Shown here in pieces: positions 43,222-52,849 of a stretch of 60,585 bases of DNA. Positions within the stretch are counted from its first letter, which is position 1; the number at the start of each line of letters is the position of its first letter. The position numbers were made by a program, and so were the translations under genes. The notes below the pieces were generated by a model, which saw only the letters and a list, made by a program, of their open reading frames with translations, made no database searches and was not told where the DNA came from. Source of the DNA: Neobacillus cucumis (GTDB lineage Bacteria; Bacillota; Bacilli; Bacillales; Cytobacillaceae); contig NZ_JAFBEX010000027.1 in assembly GCF_016908975.1 (NCBI RefSeq), forward strand, positions 1 to 60,585, read 5' to 3'.

Positions 43222-43659
43222 TTAGTTCACTTCTTCGAAAATGGCTAAAATCTCTTCGGCTGATTGTGCGGTAACAAGTTTGTCGATGTTTTCTTCTTCC
43301 GAGCACACAATGGCAATCTTAGATAGAATATCTAGATGTTCATTATCTTTTCCAGCAATACCAATTAGCAGCTTCACCATATTTCCAGCCCCAAAGTCCA
43401 CACCTTGTGGTACTTGAACAAATGATATGCCAGACTCCTTTACGAATGGCTTCGAGTCCTCTGTGCCATGCGGAATTGCAACAAAATTACCCATATAAGT
43501 CGAAGTTAATCGTTCTCTCTCAAGCATTTTTTCAATATAGTTGGGGTCTACATAGCCTTCTTTGACCAAAATTCCACCAGTCAATCTAATTGCTTCCTCT
43601 TTCGTACCAATAGATACATTTAATTGAATATTTTCTTTGTTAAAAATAGTTTTCTCCAT
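43222..43659 (-). CDS. mtlF: PTS mannitol EIIA component
   Basis: A 145-residue single-domain EIIA with the active-site histidine in NFVAIPHGTEDSKP and the preceding RLTSTYMGN. It phosphorylates the EIICB protein encoded at 46306-47760 and MtlR. I use ATG 43659, which has GGAG 9 nt upstream; an ATG five codons earlier lies inside the mtlR end without a ribosome site. It starts 2 nt after the mtlR stop, so the two are coupled. Confidence 0.94.
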   Translation of the reverse strand: MEKTIFNKENIQLNVSIGTKEEAIRLTGGILVKEGYVDPNYIEKMLERERLTSTYMGNFVAIPHGTEDSKPFVKESGISFVQVPQGVDFGAGNMVKLLIGIAGKDNEHLDILSKIAIVCSEEENIDKLVTAQSAEEILAIFEEVN

Positions 43660-43661
43660 CT

Positions 43662-45782
43662 CTATACACTCCATAATTCTGTTATTTTTTGTTTGAAATA
43701 TTGATCAAATCTTTTGGTTAATAGGTCTAAAATTTTCGCCTCATCATTCGATTGAAACGCCGCGATATTTTCTTCACTTTCTATTAACAATGAACTTAAA
43801 AAACTTAAGATTTCTAAAGCTTGCTCCGAAGCATCTGCAGGCGATAATAGTAAGAGGAGGTATTTCATCCCCATCTGATGATCATCCATCCCAACAACTG
43901 TTAAGGGAGCATCAAGAGACATAATCATAAAACTTGGCTGTACGATATATGGCGAGCGGGCATGGTATAAGGCCATGGCTGTTTCAGGTATACCAATTCC
44001 GCCCAAGCACTCCCGTTCAAGGATGGCTTTCACCACTCTGTCCACATCATTTATCGTTTCCTGCTTTAACAGCCTTTGACAAGCATCTGTTAATAACTGA
44101 TTAACCGTTTGATAACCATTTACTTCAATTAAACGAAATCCTTCAAGAATAGCGGCAATAGTAGCTGCGTACTCCTTTATCCTTCTCATTTCGTCAATCA
44201 ACTGAGAGGAATGCCTCTGATGATTACTCGTCAATGAGACAGGAAGTTGTTTTTCTGAACTATTGACCATTTTGAACTCATTAATATAAGAACGGATTTT
44301 TTCAATTTCTTCCTTATTTAAAAAGGGATTTACAAGAATATAATCCGATTCATAATCTGGAATGGGAAGGGTTGATATCACTAGTTGATATTCTTCTTTA
44401 TTCATTCTTTGGAATTCCATAACCGACACATTTTGAATGTGCTTTAGCTCAGGAAATTCCTTTTGTAATCTAGTTGCCAGCATTTTTGAGGTGCCAATTC
44501 CACTAGAACAAACCACTAATGTCTTAAAGCCTGCTAGGTCTTTTCCGCCCATCATCGCTGCCCCGAAATGCATCACTAAATATCCTATTTCTTCATCTGG
44601 AACAAAAAACTCAGGAAATACTTGATGAACGGCTTGTTTCACAAGTGCAAATAAATCGGCATAATCCGTTTTAATCTTTTCTAACAAAGGATTGCTTATG
44701 CCCATCTTTTCTTTTATTCGATAGATTGCCGGCTTTAAGTGAACCATGAGTCCTTCAAATAAAGAGGGATGAGTTGAGAGATTCATACCCACAAGCTTTC
44801 CAACTGTTTCGATTAGCTTTTTGGTTTTCATTGCCACCTGCAGACTGGCATCCTCTATTAGATGCTCATTTTCATGCCGCAGTTTCGCTCCCCTTAAATG
44901 CATCGTAATATAGGCAATTTCTGCCTCCGGAATGCTAATTTGGAAAACCTGCTCTAATTGTGAAACGATTCTTTCCGCAAATTTATATTCCTTGGTCATC
45001 TTTTGATCCTCTAAATAGGAGAGATTAATTTTAATCCCTTCGCCTTTTTGGATTCGTTCCACTGCCAATGTTAAATGCACCACTAGACCAATATACGCGC
45101 TGTCGGCCATTGAAAATGGAAGTTCCTGCACAATGGAATTGACAATTGTTTCAACAATAACCAGTTTCTTTTTTTCTACCAAGCCCATTAGTCTTTCAGA
45201 AATCGTATGAATGTGCTGGGTTGATCTCATTTGGATATTATCTCGTGTTAAGGAAAGAAGCTCCGATTCATCAAGGTACTCTGAAATTAGAAAGCTCATT
45301 GCCCTCCTTTTTGCGCTTTCTTCCCCCTCAATTTCAACACCGTAACCTCTTCTGCGGATCAAATCTAATCCGAAGGTCTTTAGCCTCTCTTCTAGTTTTG
45401 TTAGATCAGAGCTAACGGTTGCAATCGTAACATTTAAGTCTGAAGCAAGGGTTAGAAGCTTTACAGGCTCATTTGTTTCTAATAATTCACATAGCATAAT
45501 CGTTTGTCGTTCCTCTGCCGTATATTCTGTATGTGACAGATTAAACAAATAGAGTTCCAAATCACGGATCCTATTATTTTCACCGTAAATTTGAACACCG
45601 ACTCCTGACTTTTTTTGCAATGTCAGGTTATACTCGTTAAGAATATCTTCTACGTTTTTTAAATCTCTGTGAATCGTTCTTCCGCTAACACCCGTTTGAT
45701 CTGCTAGGTCTTTCACGGTTGTTTCTTCTGTGGTCTTTAATAGGATTTCAAGGATTTGCCTTTCCCTCGCCGAAATATACAA
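43662..45782 (-). CDS. mtlR: Mannitol operon activator MtlR (copy 1)
   Basis: The 706-residue protein has the same domain chain as the other MtlR: HTH (TTVKDLADQTGVSGRTIHRDL), PRD1 and PRD2 (VVHLTLAVERI, YITMHLRGAKLRH), EIIB-like (TLVVCSSGIGTSKMLATRLQ with its cysteine) and EIIA-like. PRD2 and EIIB phosphorylation set its activity in Bacillaceae. The start is TTG at 45782 with AAGGAGG 7 nt upstream. It lies between the EIICB gene and mtlF, the canonical mtlA-mtlR-mtlF order, but a 500-nt gap with a repeat precedes it. Confidence 0.93.
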   Translation of the reverse strand: MYISARERQILEILLKTTEETTVKDLADQTGVSGRTIHRDLKNVEDILNEYNLTLQKKSGVGVQIYGENNRIRDLELYLFNLSHTEYTAEERQTIMLCELLETNEPVKLLTLASDLNVTIATVSSDLTKLEERLKTFGLDLIRRRGYGVEIEGEESAKRRAMSFLISEYLDESELLSLTRDNIQMRSTQHIHTISERLMGLVEKKKLVIVETIVNSIVQELPFSMADSAYIGLVVHLTLAVERIQKGEGIKINLSYLEDQKMTKEYKFAERIVSQLEQVFQISIPEAEIAYITMHLRGAKLRHENEHLIEDASLQVAMKTKKLIETVGKLVGMNLSTHPSLFEGLMVHLKPAIYRIKEKMGISNPLLEKIKTDYADLFALVKQAVHQVFPEFFVPDEEIGYLVMHFGAAMMGGKDLAGFKTLVVCSSGIGTSKMLATRLQKEFPELKHIQNVSVMEFQRMNKEEYQLVISTLPIPDYESDYILVNPFLNKEEIEKIRSYINEFKMVNSSEKQLPVSLTSNHQRHSSQLIDEMRRIKEYAATIAAILEGFRLIEVNGYQTVNQLLTDACQRLLKQETINDVDRVVKAILERECLGGIGIPETAMALYHARSPYIVQPSFMIMSLDAPLTVVGMDDHQMGMKYLLLLLSPADASEQALEILSFLSSLLIESEENIAAFQSNDEAKILDLLTKRFDQYFKQKITELWSV

Positions 45783-45936
45783 TAATTAACCTCCTTCAGC
45801 TAGACCTGAAACACGCTTATAATGTTGCCAAAATTAAAATTTGATTCTAACAATTTCATTGTAAACCCTTCAATTACCTTATACAATGAAAGCTATTTAT
45901 GATTTCGTCCACTGCATTGTTGACATTATTAAACTA

Positions 45937-46267
45937 AGAAAAGCGCAAGCGCCTTGGTCAGCCCCGATATAGGGAGATTTATCGATGGCAAGCAAAGCGT
46001 AGCCAGTGATTAGTCTCCCTTAATGCGAACAGAAAACGTTAGTTTTCTGTAGCCAAGCACAAAACAAGCCGGCCGAAAGGTTACCTTTTAACCTTTTGGA
46101 CGGATTGATCTAAATGTGGAGGCGACTGTTCTGGGACTTTAGGCTAAGACGCACCCTGCAAGAAGGCGTTCTTTGCCCTTCTTCAGGGGGTGGCTTATGA
46201 CTTGAGTCCCAAGGAGCCACAACTGGATAAGCCTGTGACCTCGAGGGGCTAGGCGCTGGAGCTGGAC
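45937..46267 (+). repeat. Dispersed foldable element (GCGCAAGCGCC family), longest copy
   Basis: It begins AGAAAAGCGCAAGCGCC and ends GGGGCTAGGCGCTGGAGCTG. It carries an extra inserted block near 45970-46060 that the compact copy at 37517-37650 lacks. It fills most of the 523-nt gap between the EIICB gene and mtlR. I see no gene in it. Confidence 0.85.
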
Positions 46268-46268
46268 A

Positions 46269-46294
46269 AAAAAAAGCCTAGGAAAACCCTAGAC
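46269..46294 (-). terminator. Terminator of mtlA (EIICB)
   Basis: Stem GTCTAGG/CCTAGGC with eight T following on the minus strand, 12 nt past the stop. Confidence 0.8.
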
Positions 46295-46305
46295 TCCAAT
46301 CATTT

Positions 46306-47760
46306 TTAATTTTTCAAGCTATTGACTAATTCATCATATTTGGGGCTGTTTAAGAAGTTTTCAACTGAGATATGTTTGGCATTAGGTAATTTAGCTTTTG
46401 CTCGGTCTGTCAAATCCCTATGAGTAACAACCACATCAGCATCTGCAGGCAAATTATTAATGGCAGTGTTCGTAACCGTTATACCTAAACCTGCTTTTTG
46501 CACCTTATTTCTTAAAATCGATGCACCCATAGCACTTGAACCCATTCCAGCGTCACAAGCAAAGACAATTTTATTGACATTTTCAGCTTTGATTTCTTCT
46601 TGAACCGTTAGAACAGAACTTACTGAACTTTTCTTCCCTTTCATGGCTTCCATCTTAGCTGTTGCAGCGGATAAATCCTCTTCTTCTGCTGCTGCCTTAC
46701 TTGTTTTTAGAATTAAGGAAGCAACCGCGAAGGACACAGCTGTTGCTACGATTACACCCGCTAATGTTGCAAAATACCCGCCTTTTGGTGTCATCGCAAG
46801 TAGCGCAAAGATACTTCCAGGTGATGGAGCAGCTACAAGTCCTGCATGAAGAACGCTAAATGTAAATACTCCACTTACACCACCGGCCATTGCGGCAAAA
46901 ATTAACATTGGCTTCATTAAGATGTATGGGAAGTAAATTTCATGGATACCGCCTAAGAAGTGGATAATGACTGCACCTGGTGCCGTTTGTTTTGCTGTTC
47001 CTTTACCAAATAAACAATAAGCAAGTAAAATCCCTAACCCAGGACCAGGGTTTGTTTCTAATAAAAATAAAATTGATTTCCCTGCTTTTGTTGCCTGCTC
47101 AATAGCCATTGGGCTTAAAATACCATGGTTAATTGCGTTATTTAAGAATAGTACTTTTGCTGGTTCAATAAATACGTTAGCAAGTGGCAGCATGTTATGG
47201 TCAACGATAAATTGAACTCCAGATGCTAAAAATTTGCTTAATGCTTCAACAACAGGTCCAACACCTTTATAGGCTATTAGTGTTAAAGCGCCTCCAAGGA
47301 TACCTGCTGAAAAGTTGTTGACTAACATTTCAAAACCAGATTTTACTTTTCCTTCTATTAATTTATCAAACTTTTTAATGACAAAACCGCCAAGTGGTCC
47401 CATAATCATTGCGCCTAAGAACATTGGGATATCGGTTCCGACAATTACCCCCATGGTTGCTGTTGCACCGACAACCCCACCACGGATATCGCCCACCATA
47501 CGACCGCCGGTAAAACCGATTAATAATGGCAATAAGTAAGTAATCATTGGGCTTACGAGTGCAGCGAGATCCTTGTTAGGTATCCATCCAGTTGGGATAA
47601 ATAATGCAGTAATTAGACCCCAAGCAATAATGGCACCAATATTCGGCATAACCATCCCGCTCAAATAACTACCAAACTTCTGTATTTTAACTTTTACATC
47701 TGAGTTAGCTTTTGTTGGTTCATTCGGTACATTTATATCTGTTTTAACCGCTTGACTCAT
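46306..47760 (-). CDS. mtlA: PTS mannitol transporter EIICB
   Basis: The 484-residue protein has EIIC (about 20-370, with GAIIAWGLITALFIPTGW and GGIHEIYFPYILMKP) and EIIB (about 395-484, with the phosphocysteine in IVFACDAGMGSSAMGAS) but no EIIA. It ends at the point where the fused copy continues into EIIA. Its EIIA partner is MtlF at 43222-43659. A MtlR-type operator, a cre-like site and TATAAAT lie upstream. Confidence 0.95.
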   Translation of the reverse strand: MSQAVKTDINVPNEPTKANSDVKVKIQKFGSYLSGMVMPNIGAIIAWGLITALFIPTGWIPNKDLAALVSPMITYLLPLLIGFTGGRMVGDIRGGVVGATATMGVIVGTDIPMFLGAMIMGPLGGFVIKKFDKLIEGKVKSGFEMLVNNFSAGILGGALTLIAYKGVGPVVEALSKFLASGVQFIVDHNMLPLANVFIEPAKVLFLNNAINHGILSPMAIEQATKAGKSILFLLETNPGPGLGILLAYCLFGKGTAKQTAPGAVIIHFLGGIHEIYFPYILMKPMLIFAAMAGGVSGVFTFSVLHAGLVAAPSPGSIFALLAMTPKGGYFATLAGVIVATAVSFAVASLILKTSKAAAEEEDLSAATAKMEAMKGKKSSVSSVLTVQEEIKAENVNKIVFACDAGMGSSAMGASILRNKVQKAGLGITVTNTAINNLPADADVVVTHRDLTDRAKAKLPNAKHISVENFLNSPKYDELVNSLKN

Positions 47761-47806
47761 TGATTTTTCCCCCTCATATTATTTTGTTTTTCTTTCTATT
47801 TATAGA

Positions 47807-47820
47807 ATAAAGCGTTTTCA
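47807..47820 (-). promoter_or_regulatory. Candidate cre (CcpA) site upstream of mtlA (EIICB)
   Basis: TGAAAACGCTTTAT on the minus strand fits most of the cre consensus TGWAANCGNTNWCA. It lies just upstream of a TATAAAT -10 box (47798-47804), where CcpA would block transcription when glucose is present. Confidence 0.5.
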
Positions 47821-47850
47821 GCCCCTGTTCAATTGATACAAAATTTCAAT

Positions 47851-47872
47851 TTGTCATGTTGAATGTTGACAA
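47851..47872 (-). promoter_or_regulatory. Candidate MtlR operator of the EIICB gene
   Basis: TTGTCA-N10-TGACAA lies about 30 nt upstream of the cre-like site. The half sites equal those at 43085-43107, with one more base in the spacer. Confidence 0.5.
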
Positions 47873-47950
47873 CATTGATATTTAGATATAGGGTTCATAA
47901 ATCTTCTAACTTGTTTTACTTATCCTGTTCACCATAATGTCAAACAGATT

Positions 47951-48012
47951 TAAACAAACGTTTGATTAAATTTTTCTCACAGCCCGAATTTAATTAATCA
48001 ATCGTTTAATTA
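47951..48012. promoter_or_regulatory. Two TetR-type operators in front of the TetR gene
   Basis: TAAACAAACGTTTGATTA at 47951 and TAATCAATCGTTTAATTA at 47995 lie 44 bp apart. The second ends 25 nt before TATAAT at 48038, so a bound repressor would cover the -35 region. The same motif is repeated upstream of the aminopeptidase gene. Confidence 0.65.
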
Positions 48013-48060
48013 GTTTTTTCCTTACCTCCAAATAGATTATAATAACCATGAGGTGAGTAT

Positions 48061-48636
48061 ATGGCTCGTGAACGTAAATTCTCAACAGATGATTTATTTC
48101 AAGCTGCCAAACAAATGCTTTTATCACATGGTTATGAGGGATTTTCGTTTAGTGCTCTGGCAGAAGAGCTGGAAATCTCGAGAGGAGCCATCTATAAGTA
48201 TTACGAAAATAAAGAAGAATTAATTACAGATTATATGCTTTATGAGATGGAGCATTTCCTTACAGAAATAAAAGAAATTGAACTGGTAGAGGGCTTTGAT
48301 GCACAGTTTGAATTTTTAATAAATCTCATTTTTAAAAATTCAACCATTCCTCCTATGATTGAACTGGGGCGCCGTATTCCCGTTAATGGAAATAAAAAGG
48401 TCAAGGAAAACAATGAAAAGCTCGAAAAGCTCCATTTGAAAATGTACGACCATTTACAAGGTTTCATCTCCTTAGGCAGACAAGAATTAAAGTTAAAAGA
48501 GACACTGCCCGATCCGTTAATACTTGGATTTATTTTTCAAACAATTATGATACCAAACCACTTTGGAATTTCACATTCTCAATGGATTAGCTCCATTAAA
48601 GAAATGATCCGTCATGGAATGTTACGAAATGAATAA
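48061..48636 (+). CDS. TetR/AcrR-family transcriptional regulator
   Basis: A 191-residue TetR protein with the DNA-binding domain at the N-terminus (DLFQAAKQMLLSHGYEGFSFSALAEELEISRGAIYKYYENKEELITDYM). The C-terminal domain is unassigned. GAGGTGAG precedes the ATG, and TATAAT at 48038 is a likely -10 box. It is followed by an MMPL exporter gene on the same strand 107 nt later, a common repressor-pump arrangement. Confidence 0.9.
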   Translation: MARERKFSTDDLFQAAKQMLLSHGYEGFSFSALAEELEISRGAIYKYYENKEELITDYMLYEMEHFLTEIKEIELVEGFDAQFEFLINLIFKNSTIPPMIELGRRIPVNGNKKVKENNEKLEKLHLKMYDHLQGFISLGRQELKLKETLPDPLILGFIFQTIMIPNHFGISHSQWISSIKEMIRHGMLRNE

Positions 48637-48720
48637 TTGACACTACTGTCACTTTAACTCATAATGATGGTGTTAAGGTGTCATTTTCCCTCAAAGTGAC
48701 ATCAGTGTCACTTTGAACAA
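48637..48720. promoter_or_regulatory. Two palindromes of the form TGACA-N4-TGTCA before the exporter gene
   Basis: TGACACTACTGTCA lies at 48639 and TGACATCAGTGTCA at about 48699; the second extends to 10-bp arms (CAAAGTGACA and its complement). They differ from the AAACGTTT-type sites in front of the TetR gene, so a different regulator or a second recognition mode is likely. Confidence 0.55.
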
Positions 48721-48743
48721 TATGCATTAGAAAGGGGATTAAC

Positions 48744-50852
48744 ATGAAAACATTCATTCAAGGTATTACGGACCGTGTAACGACCAAAAAGGGGATGTGG
48801 ACTACACTATCTGCATGGCTCATTATTACCATGTTATTAGCCGTATTTGCTCCAAGTGTAAGAGATTATGAGGTTTCTAATATTGCTTCGCTTCCTGATG
48901 ACGCGAAATCTGTTATTGCTCAAAAAAAAGTGGATCATTATTTTAAGGATAGTGATGGAATTCCTGCTATCTTAGTCTTTCAAGCTCCTAATGATCAAGT
49001 TAGCCTTACAGAATTAACAAACCTCTTAGACCAGGTTCATAGTGCCAAGATTAATGGCGTTCAGCAAGTTGTATCTTTGTCATCATTGCCGCCTCAAGCA
49101 ACAGCAGGCTTCTTCTCATCTGATCAATCGACAGCTTTAATACCATTGGCTTTTGACTCCTCATTAGAAACCAAGGATATTAAAAAGTCAATCGCGAAAA
49201 TTACCGAAATTACTAAAGAAACAACAAAATTAAAACTATATGTCACAGGACCTGCAGGGATCGCAACAGATACTCTTGACCTATTCTCCCGGGCAGATTT
49301 GGTCCTAATCTTCTCTACAGTTGGATTAATCCTCATTCTATTAATTGTTATTTACCGTTCTCCGCTCTTAGCTCTCATTCCACTTCTTGCGGCAGCGTTT
49401 GTTTATGAGGTTGTTTCCCAAACGCTTGGATTGATGGGCAAAGCAGGACTCGTGATGACCAGCCAAACTGTTTCCATTATGTCCATTCTTCTCTTTGCTG
49501 CCGTCATCGATTATTCGCTATTCGTTTTTTCGCGTTACCGTGAAGAGCTTAAAACGTATGAAAATAAGTATGAAGCCATGAGAGAAGCTATGAGGGAAAC
49601 AGGTATGCCCGTTTTCTTTTCAGGGGGGACAGTTTTAGCCGCGATGCTTGTGTTATTTTTTGCAAAGTCTGGCGACTATCATAATTTTGCCCCTACTTTT
49701 GCTACCACGATGTTAATTATTATGCTGGCATCCATCACACTTGTACCTGCTCTCTTTACCCTTTTTGGCAGAAAGTCCTTCTGGCCTAAAGTTCCAAAGG
49801 TTGGAGACGCAGCCGTTAATCATCATTCGCTCTGGAGTAAAGTTGGCCGCTTGGTTGCAAAAAAACCAGGTGTTTCTGTCGCTGTTATCGGTATATTTCT
49901 CCTATTAGCTGCAAGTAATATCTTAAATCTCAAATATGAATTTGACACCATGAAGTCCTTCCCTAAAGATATGCCATCGCGTCTTGGGTATGAAATCTTA
50001 GGGAAGAAGTTTGAGAGAGGGAATCTTGCGCCAACCACTGTCCTTTTTGAATCAAAAAACACCTTAACATTAGAGCAGCAAAACAAATTGCAAAGTATCC
50101 TTTCCGAGCAGCCGCTAGTTAGCAGTGTCCGTATAAATGGGAAGACAGCGGATCAAAAGGTCATAAATTACAGTCTTACATTTAAAGGAAATCCATATTC
50201 GACTACTACCATCGATGCACTGGAAAAGATTATCGAAGATGCAGGGAAAATAACCAAAGACAGCAGCCTTGACGGAAAGCTTTATTTTGCTGGCGAAACA
50301 GCTACTAAAGTGGATGACCGCTCAACAAATAATCGAGATGTAATAATCATAGTCCTATTAGAAACCCTTTTAATATTTACGATGTTAATTATTTTAACCC
50401 GTTCGTTTAAGATGCCTATTTATATGATGGGGACCATCTTAATCTCATTTCTAGCCGCACTTGGCTTAGGCATCTTTTTAACCAGTCTGTTCTTTGATAT
50501 TAGTACAGTCAGTGACCGAGTGCCCCTATATGCATTTGTCTTCCTAGTAGCTCTCGGGATTGACTATAATATTATGCTAATCTCTAGATTCCAAGAAGAA
50601 CAAAAGACTCATAGTATTAAGGAGGCAGTCGAGATTGCCGTTGCTAGCACGGGCGGGGTTATCTCCTCTGCAGGTGTCATCCTTGCAGCAACCTTTGCGG
50701 TATTGATGACCCAGCCCATTCAATTATTATTTGTGTTTGGATTTATTGTGGCTGTGGGGATATTACTTGATACCTTCCTAATTAGAGGGGTCCTTCTTCC
50801 AGGCTTAATTATGTTAATTGAAAAAAATAAAACCGTTATGGAGAGTAAATAA
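48744..50852 (+). CDS. MMPL/RND-family membrane transporter
   Basis: A 702-residue protein with about 12 membrane segments in two repeats, each with a large outside loop after the first helix, the RND/MMPL layout (YdfJ-like). Typical segments are ADLVLIFSTVGLILILLIVIYRSPLLALIPLL, AAVIDYSLFVFSRYREEL and VALGIDYNIMLISRFQEE, the last two with the conserved D-Y pairs for proton coupling. It probably exports lipids or drugs; the substrate is unknown. AAAGGGG precedes the ATG. A terminator shared with glmS follows. Confidence 0.92.
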   Translation: MKTFIQGITDRVTTKKGMWTTLSAWLIITMLLAVFAPSVRDYEVSNIASLPDDAKSVIAQKKVDHYFKDSDGIPAILVFQAPNDQVSLTELTNLLDQVHSAKINGVQQVVSLSSLPPQATAGFFSSDQSTALIPLAFDSSLETKDIKKSIAKITEITKETTKLKLYVTGPAGIATDTLDLFSRADLVLIFSTVGLILILLIVIYRSPLLALIPLLAAAFVYEVVSQTLGLMGKAGLVMTSQTVSIMSILLFAAVIDYSLFVFSRYREELKTYENKYEAMREAMRETGMPVFFSGGTVLAAMLVLFFAKSGDYHNFAPTFATTMLIIMLASITLVPALFTLFGRKSFWPKVPKVGDAAVNHHSLWSKVGRLVAKKPGVSVAVIGIFLLLAASNILNLKYEFDTMKSFPKDMPSRLGYEILGKKFERGNLAPTTVLFESKNTLTLEQQNKLQSILSEQPLVSSVRINGKTADQKVINYSLTFKGNPYSTTTIDALEKIIEDAGKITKDSSLDGKLYFAGETATKVDDRSTNNRDVIIIVLLETLLIFTMLIILTRSFKMPIYMMGTILISFLAALGLGIFLTSLFFDISTVSDRVPLYAFVFLVALGIDYNIMLISRFQEEQKTHSIKEAVEIAVASTGGVISSAGVILAATFAVLMTQPIQLLFVFGFIVAVGILLDTFLIRGVLLPGLIMLIEKNKTVMESK

Positions 50853-50871
50853 GAACTTTTACCAAACTAAA

Positions 50872-50910
50872 AACCCCCCAAGTTGGATTATTAGTCCAAC
50901 TTAAGGGGGT
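50872..50910. terminator. Bidirectional terminator between the MMPL gene and glmS
   Basis: Stem ACCCCC...AAGTTGGA paired with TCCAACTT...GGGGGT around a TTATTAG loop, between the two convergent stops. Confidence 0.85.
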
Positions 50911-50929
50911 CACTTCACTCTAGTGCCAA

Positions 50930-52732
50930 TTACTCAACCGTTACAGACTTTGCAAGGTTACGTGGTTTGTCAACATCACAGTCACGGTGTAAAGCAGCGT
51001 AATAAGCAATTAATTGCATTGGAATAACAGAGATAAGCGGTGTTAATAACTCATGTACTTCTGGGATGACAAAACTATCTTCATCCATATTTAATCCATT
51101 CATGGAAATAATGCATGGGTTTGCTCCGCGTGCTGCCACTTCTTTTACATTTCCGCGGATACTTAGGTTTACACTCTCTTGCGTAGCAAGGGCAATAACA
51201 GGTGTACCTTCCTCAATTAAGGCAATGGTACCATGCTTTAACTCCCCGCCGGCAAAACCTTCTGCTTGAATATAAGAGATTTCCTTCAGCTTTAACGCAC
51301 CTTCAAGAACAACATAATAATCGATTCCACGACCGATAAAGAAGGCATTGCGTGTAACAGATAAAAACTCTCTTGAAATATGCTCAATTAACTCTTTAGA
51401 ATCACAAAGAACTTCCATTGCGTTTGCCACGATACCTAGCTCATGGATTAAGTCAAATGAAACTGGAATCCCTTGGCTTTTTGCTGTTACTTCCGCTAAA
51501 ATAGCCAACACAGCCAGCTGTGCCGTATAGGCTTTTGAAGAGGCTACAGCAATTTCAGGACCTGCATGCAATAAAAGGGTATAATCTGCTTCACGTGACA
51601 AAGTTGAACCTGGGACATTCGTAATCGTTAAAGTACGATAGCCCATTTCTTTTACTTTGACAAGCACAGCACGGCTGTCAGCCGTTTCTCCACTTTGTGA
51701 AATAAAGATAAATAATGGCTTCTTCGTTAATAATGGCATATTGTACACAAATTCACTGGCAATATGAACTTCAACTGGAATTTTCGCAATACTTTCAATG
51801 AATTGCTTACCAACAAGACCCGCATGATAAGAAGTACCCGCCGCAATAATATACACGCGATCGGTATCATTCATCGCGCTAATAATCTCAGCGTCAATCG
51901 TTAATTCACCTTGCTCATTTTGATACGTTTGAATGATCTTACGCATAACAAGCGGCTGTTCATCGATCTCTTTTAACATGTAATGCGGGTACGTACCCTT
52001 TTCAATATCACTTGCATCGAGTTCAGCAGTATACGGCTTGCGGCTGATGACATCACCATTTAAATTTTGAATGGTTACTTCATCTTTAGTAACAAGCACA
52101 ATTTCCTTATCCATTAATTCAAGATATTGATTTGTGACTTGAAGCATGGCCATGGCATCACTTGCTACCACATTAAAGCCATCCCCAAGCCCAACTAGTA
52201 ATGGGCTTTTATTTTTAGCAACAAAGATGGTCTCATTGTTTTGTTCATCTAAAAGTGCAATCGCATATGAACCGTGCAAAAGAGCTAATGTCTTACGGAA
52301 TGCATCGATAACTTCTAATCCTTCATTAACAAATAACTCAATTAGCTGAACAACGACTTCCGTGTCCGTTTCACTTCTAAAAGTAACATTTGTTAAATAT
52401 TCACGTTTTAAAAGGTCATAGTTCTCGATAACACCATTATGCACAAGCGTAAAGCGACCTGATGCGCTCTGATGTGGGTGAGAATTCACTTTGCTTGGTA
52501 CACCATGTGTCGCCCAGCGTGTATGGCCAATTCCCATATTCCCTTTTACATCCTTATCGACAATTTCACGTAAATCCGCAATGCGGCCTTTTTCTTTAAA
52601 AACATGAATTCCGTTCTCATTTTTTACAGCAATACCAGCTGAGTCATATCCTCTATATTCAAGCTTTTCTAAACCTTTTAACAGGATTTCTTTCGAATCA
52701 TTATTTCCAATATAGCCAACAATTCCACACAT
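50930..52732 (-). CDS. glmS: Glutamine--fructose-6-phosphate aminotransferase (isomerizing)
   Basis: GlmS makes glucosamine 6-phosphate, the entry to cell-wall amino sugars. The catalytic cysteine is at position 2 of MCGIVGYIGNND, the glutaminase half includes RGYDSAGIAV and GHTRWATHGVPS, and two SIS domains follow (IIAAGTSYHAGLVG, FISQSGETADSRAVL). The end DCDVDKPRNLAKSVTVE is conserved. It has 600 residues. AGGGAGG precedes the ATG. It is controlled by a self-cleaving glmS ribozyme in the leader. Confidence 0.97.
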   Translation of the reverse strand: MCGIVGYIGNNDSKEILLKGLEKLEYRGYDSAGIAVKNENGIHVFKEKGRIADLREIVDKDVKGNMGIGHTRWATHGVPSKVNSHPHQSASGRFTLVHNGVIENYDLLKREYLTNVTFRSETDTEVVVQLIELFVNEGLEVIDAFRKTLALLHGSYAIALLDEQNNETIFVAKNKSPLLVGLGDGFNVVASDAMAMLQVTNQYLELMDKEIVLVTKDEVTIQNLNGDVISRKPYTAELDASDIEKGTYPHYMLKEIDEQPLVMRKIIQTYQNEQGELTIDAEIISAMNDTDRVYIIAAGTSYHAGLVGKQFIESIAKIPVEVHIASEFVYNMPLLTKKPLFIFISQSGETADSRAVLVKVKEMGYRTLTITNVPGSTLSREADYTLLLHAGPEIAVASSKAYTAQLAVLAILAEVTAKSQGIPVSFDLIHELGIVANAMEVLCDSKELIEHISREFLSVTRNAFFIGRGIDYYVVLEGALKLKEISYIQAEGFAGGELKHGTIALIEEGTPVIALATQESVNLSIRGNVKEVAARGANPCIISMNGLNMDEDSFVIPEVHELLTPLISVIPMQLIAYYAALHRDCDVDKPRNLAKSVTVE

Positions 52733-52755
52733 TTTCTTATTCCTCCCTAGATATA

Positions 52756-52795
52756 GGGGGCAAGAATGCTTTTAGGGGCGAAACTTGCCCCCTTA
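52756..52795 (-). other. Hairpin between the glmS ribozyme and the glmS ribosome site
   Basis: On the minus strand GGGGGCAAG and CTTGCCCCC form a 9-bp stem whose end lies about 10 nt before AGGGAGG. It is outside the known ribozyme core. It is not followed by a T-run. Confidence 0.6.
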
Positions 52796-52849
52796 TCTCT
52801 GTTTTTGATTAGGTATCTGTCTATACCTTTTACACATTACAGTTAGTAT

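Noticed and set aside
46643..46849. Plus-strand ORFs inside the mannitol PTS genes
   Set aside because: They are antisense shadows of highly biased membrane-protein codons and have no ribosome sites.
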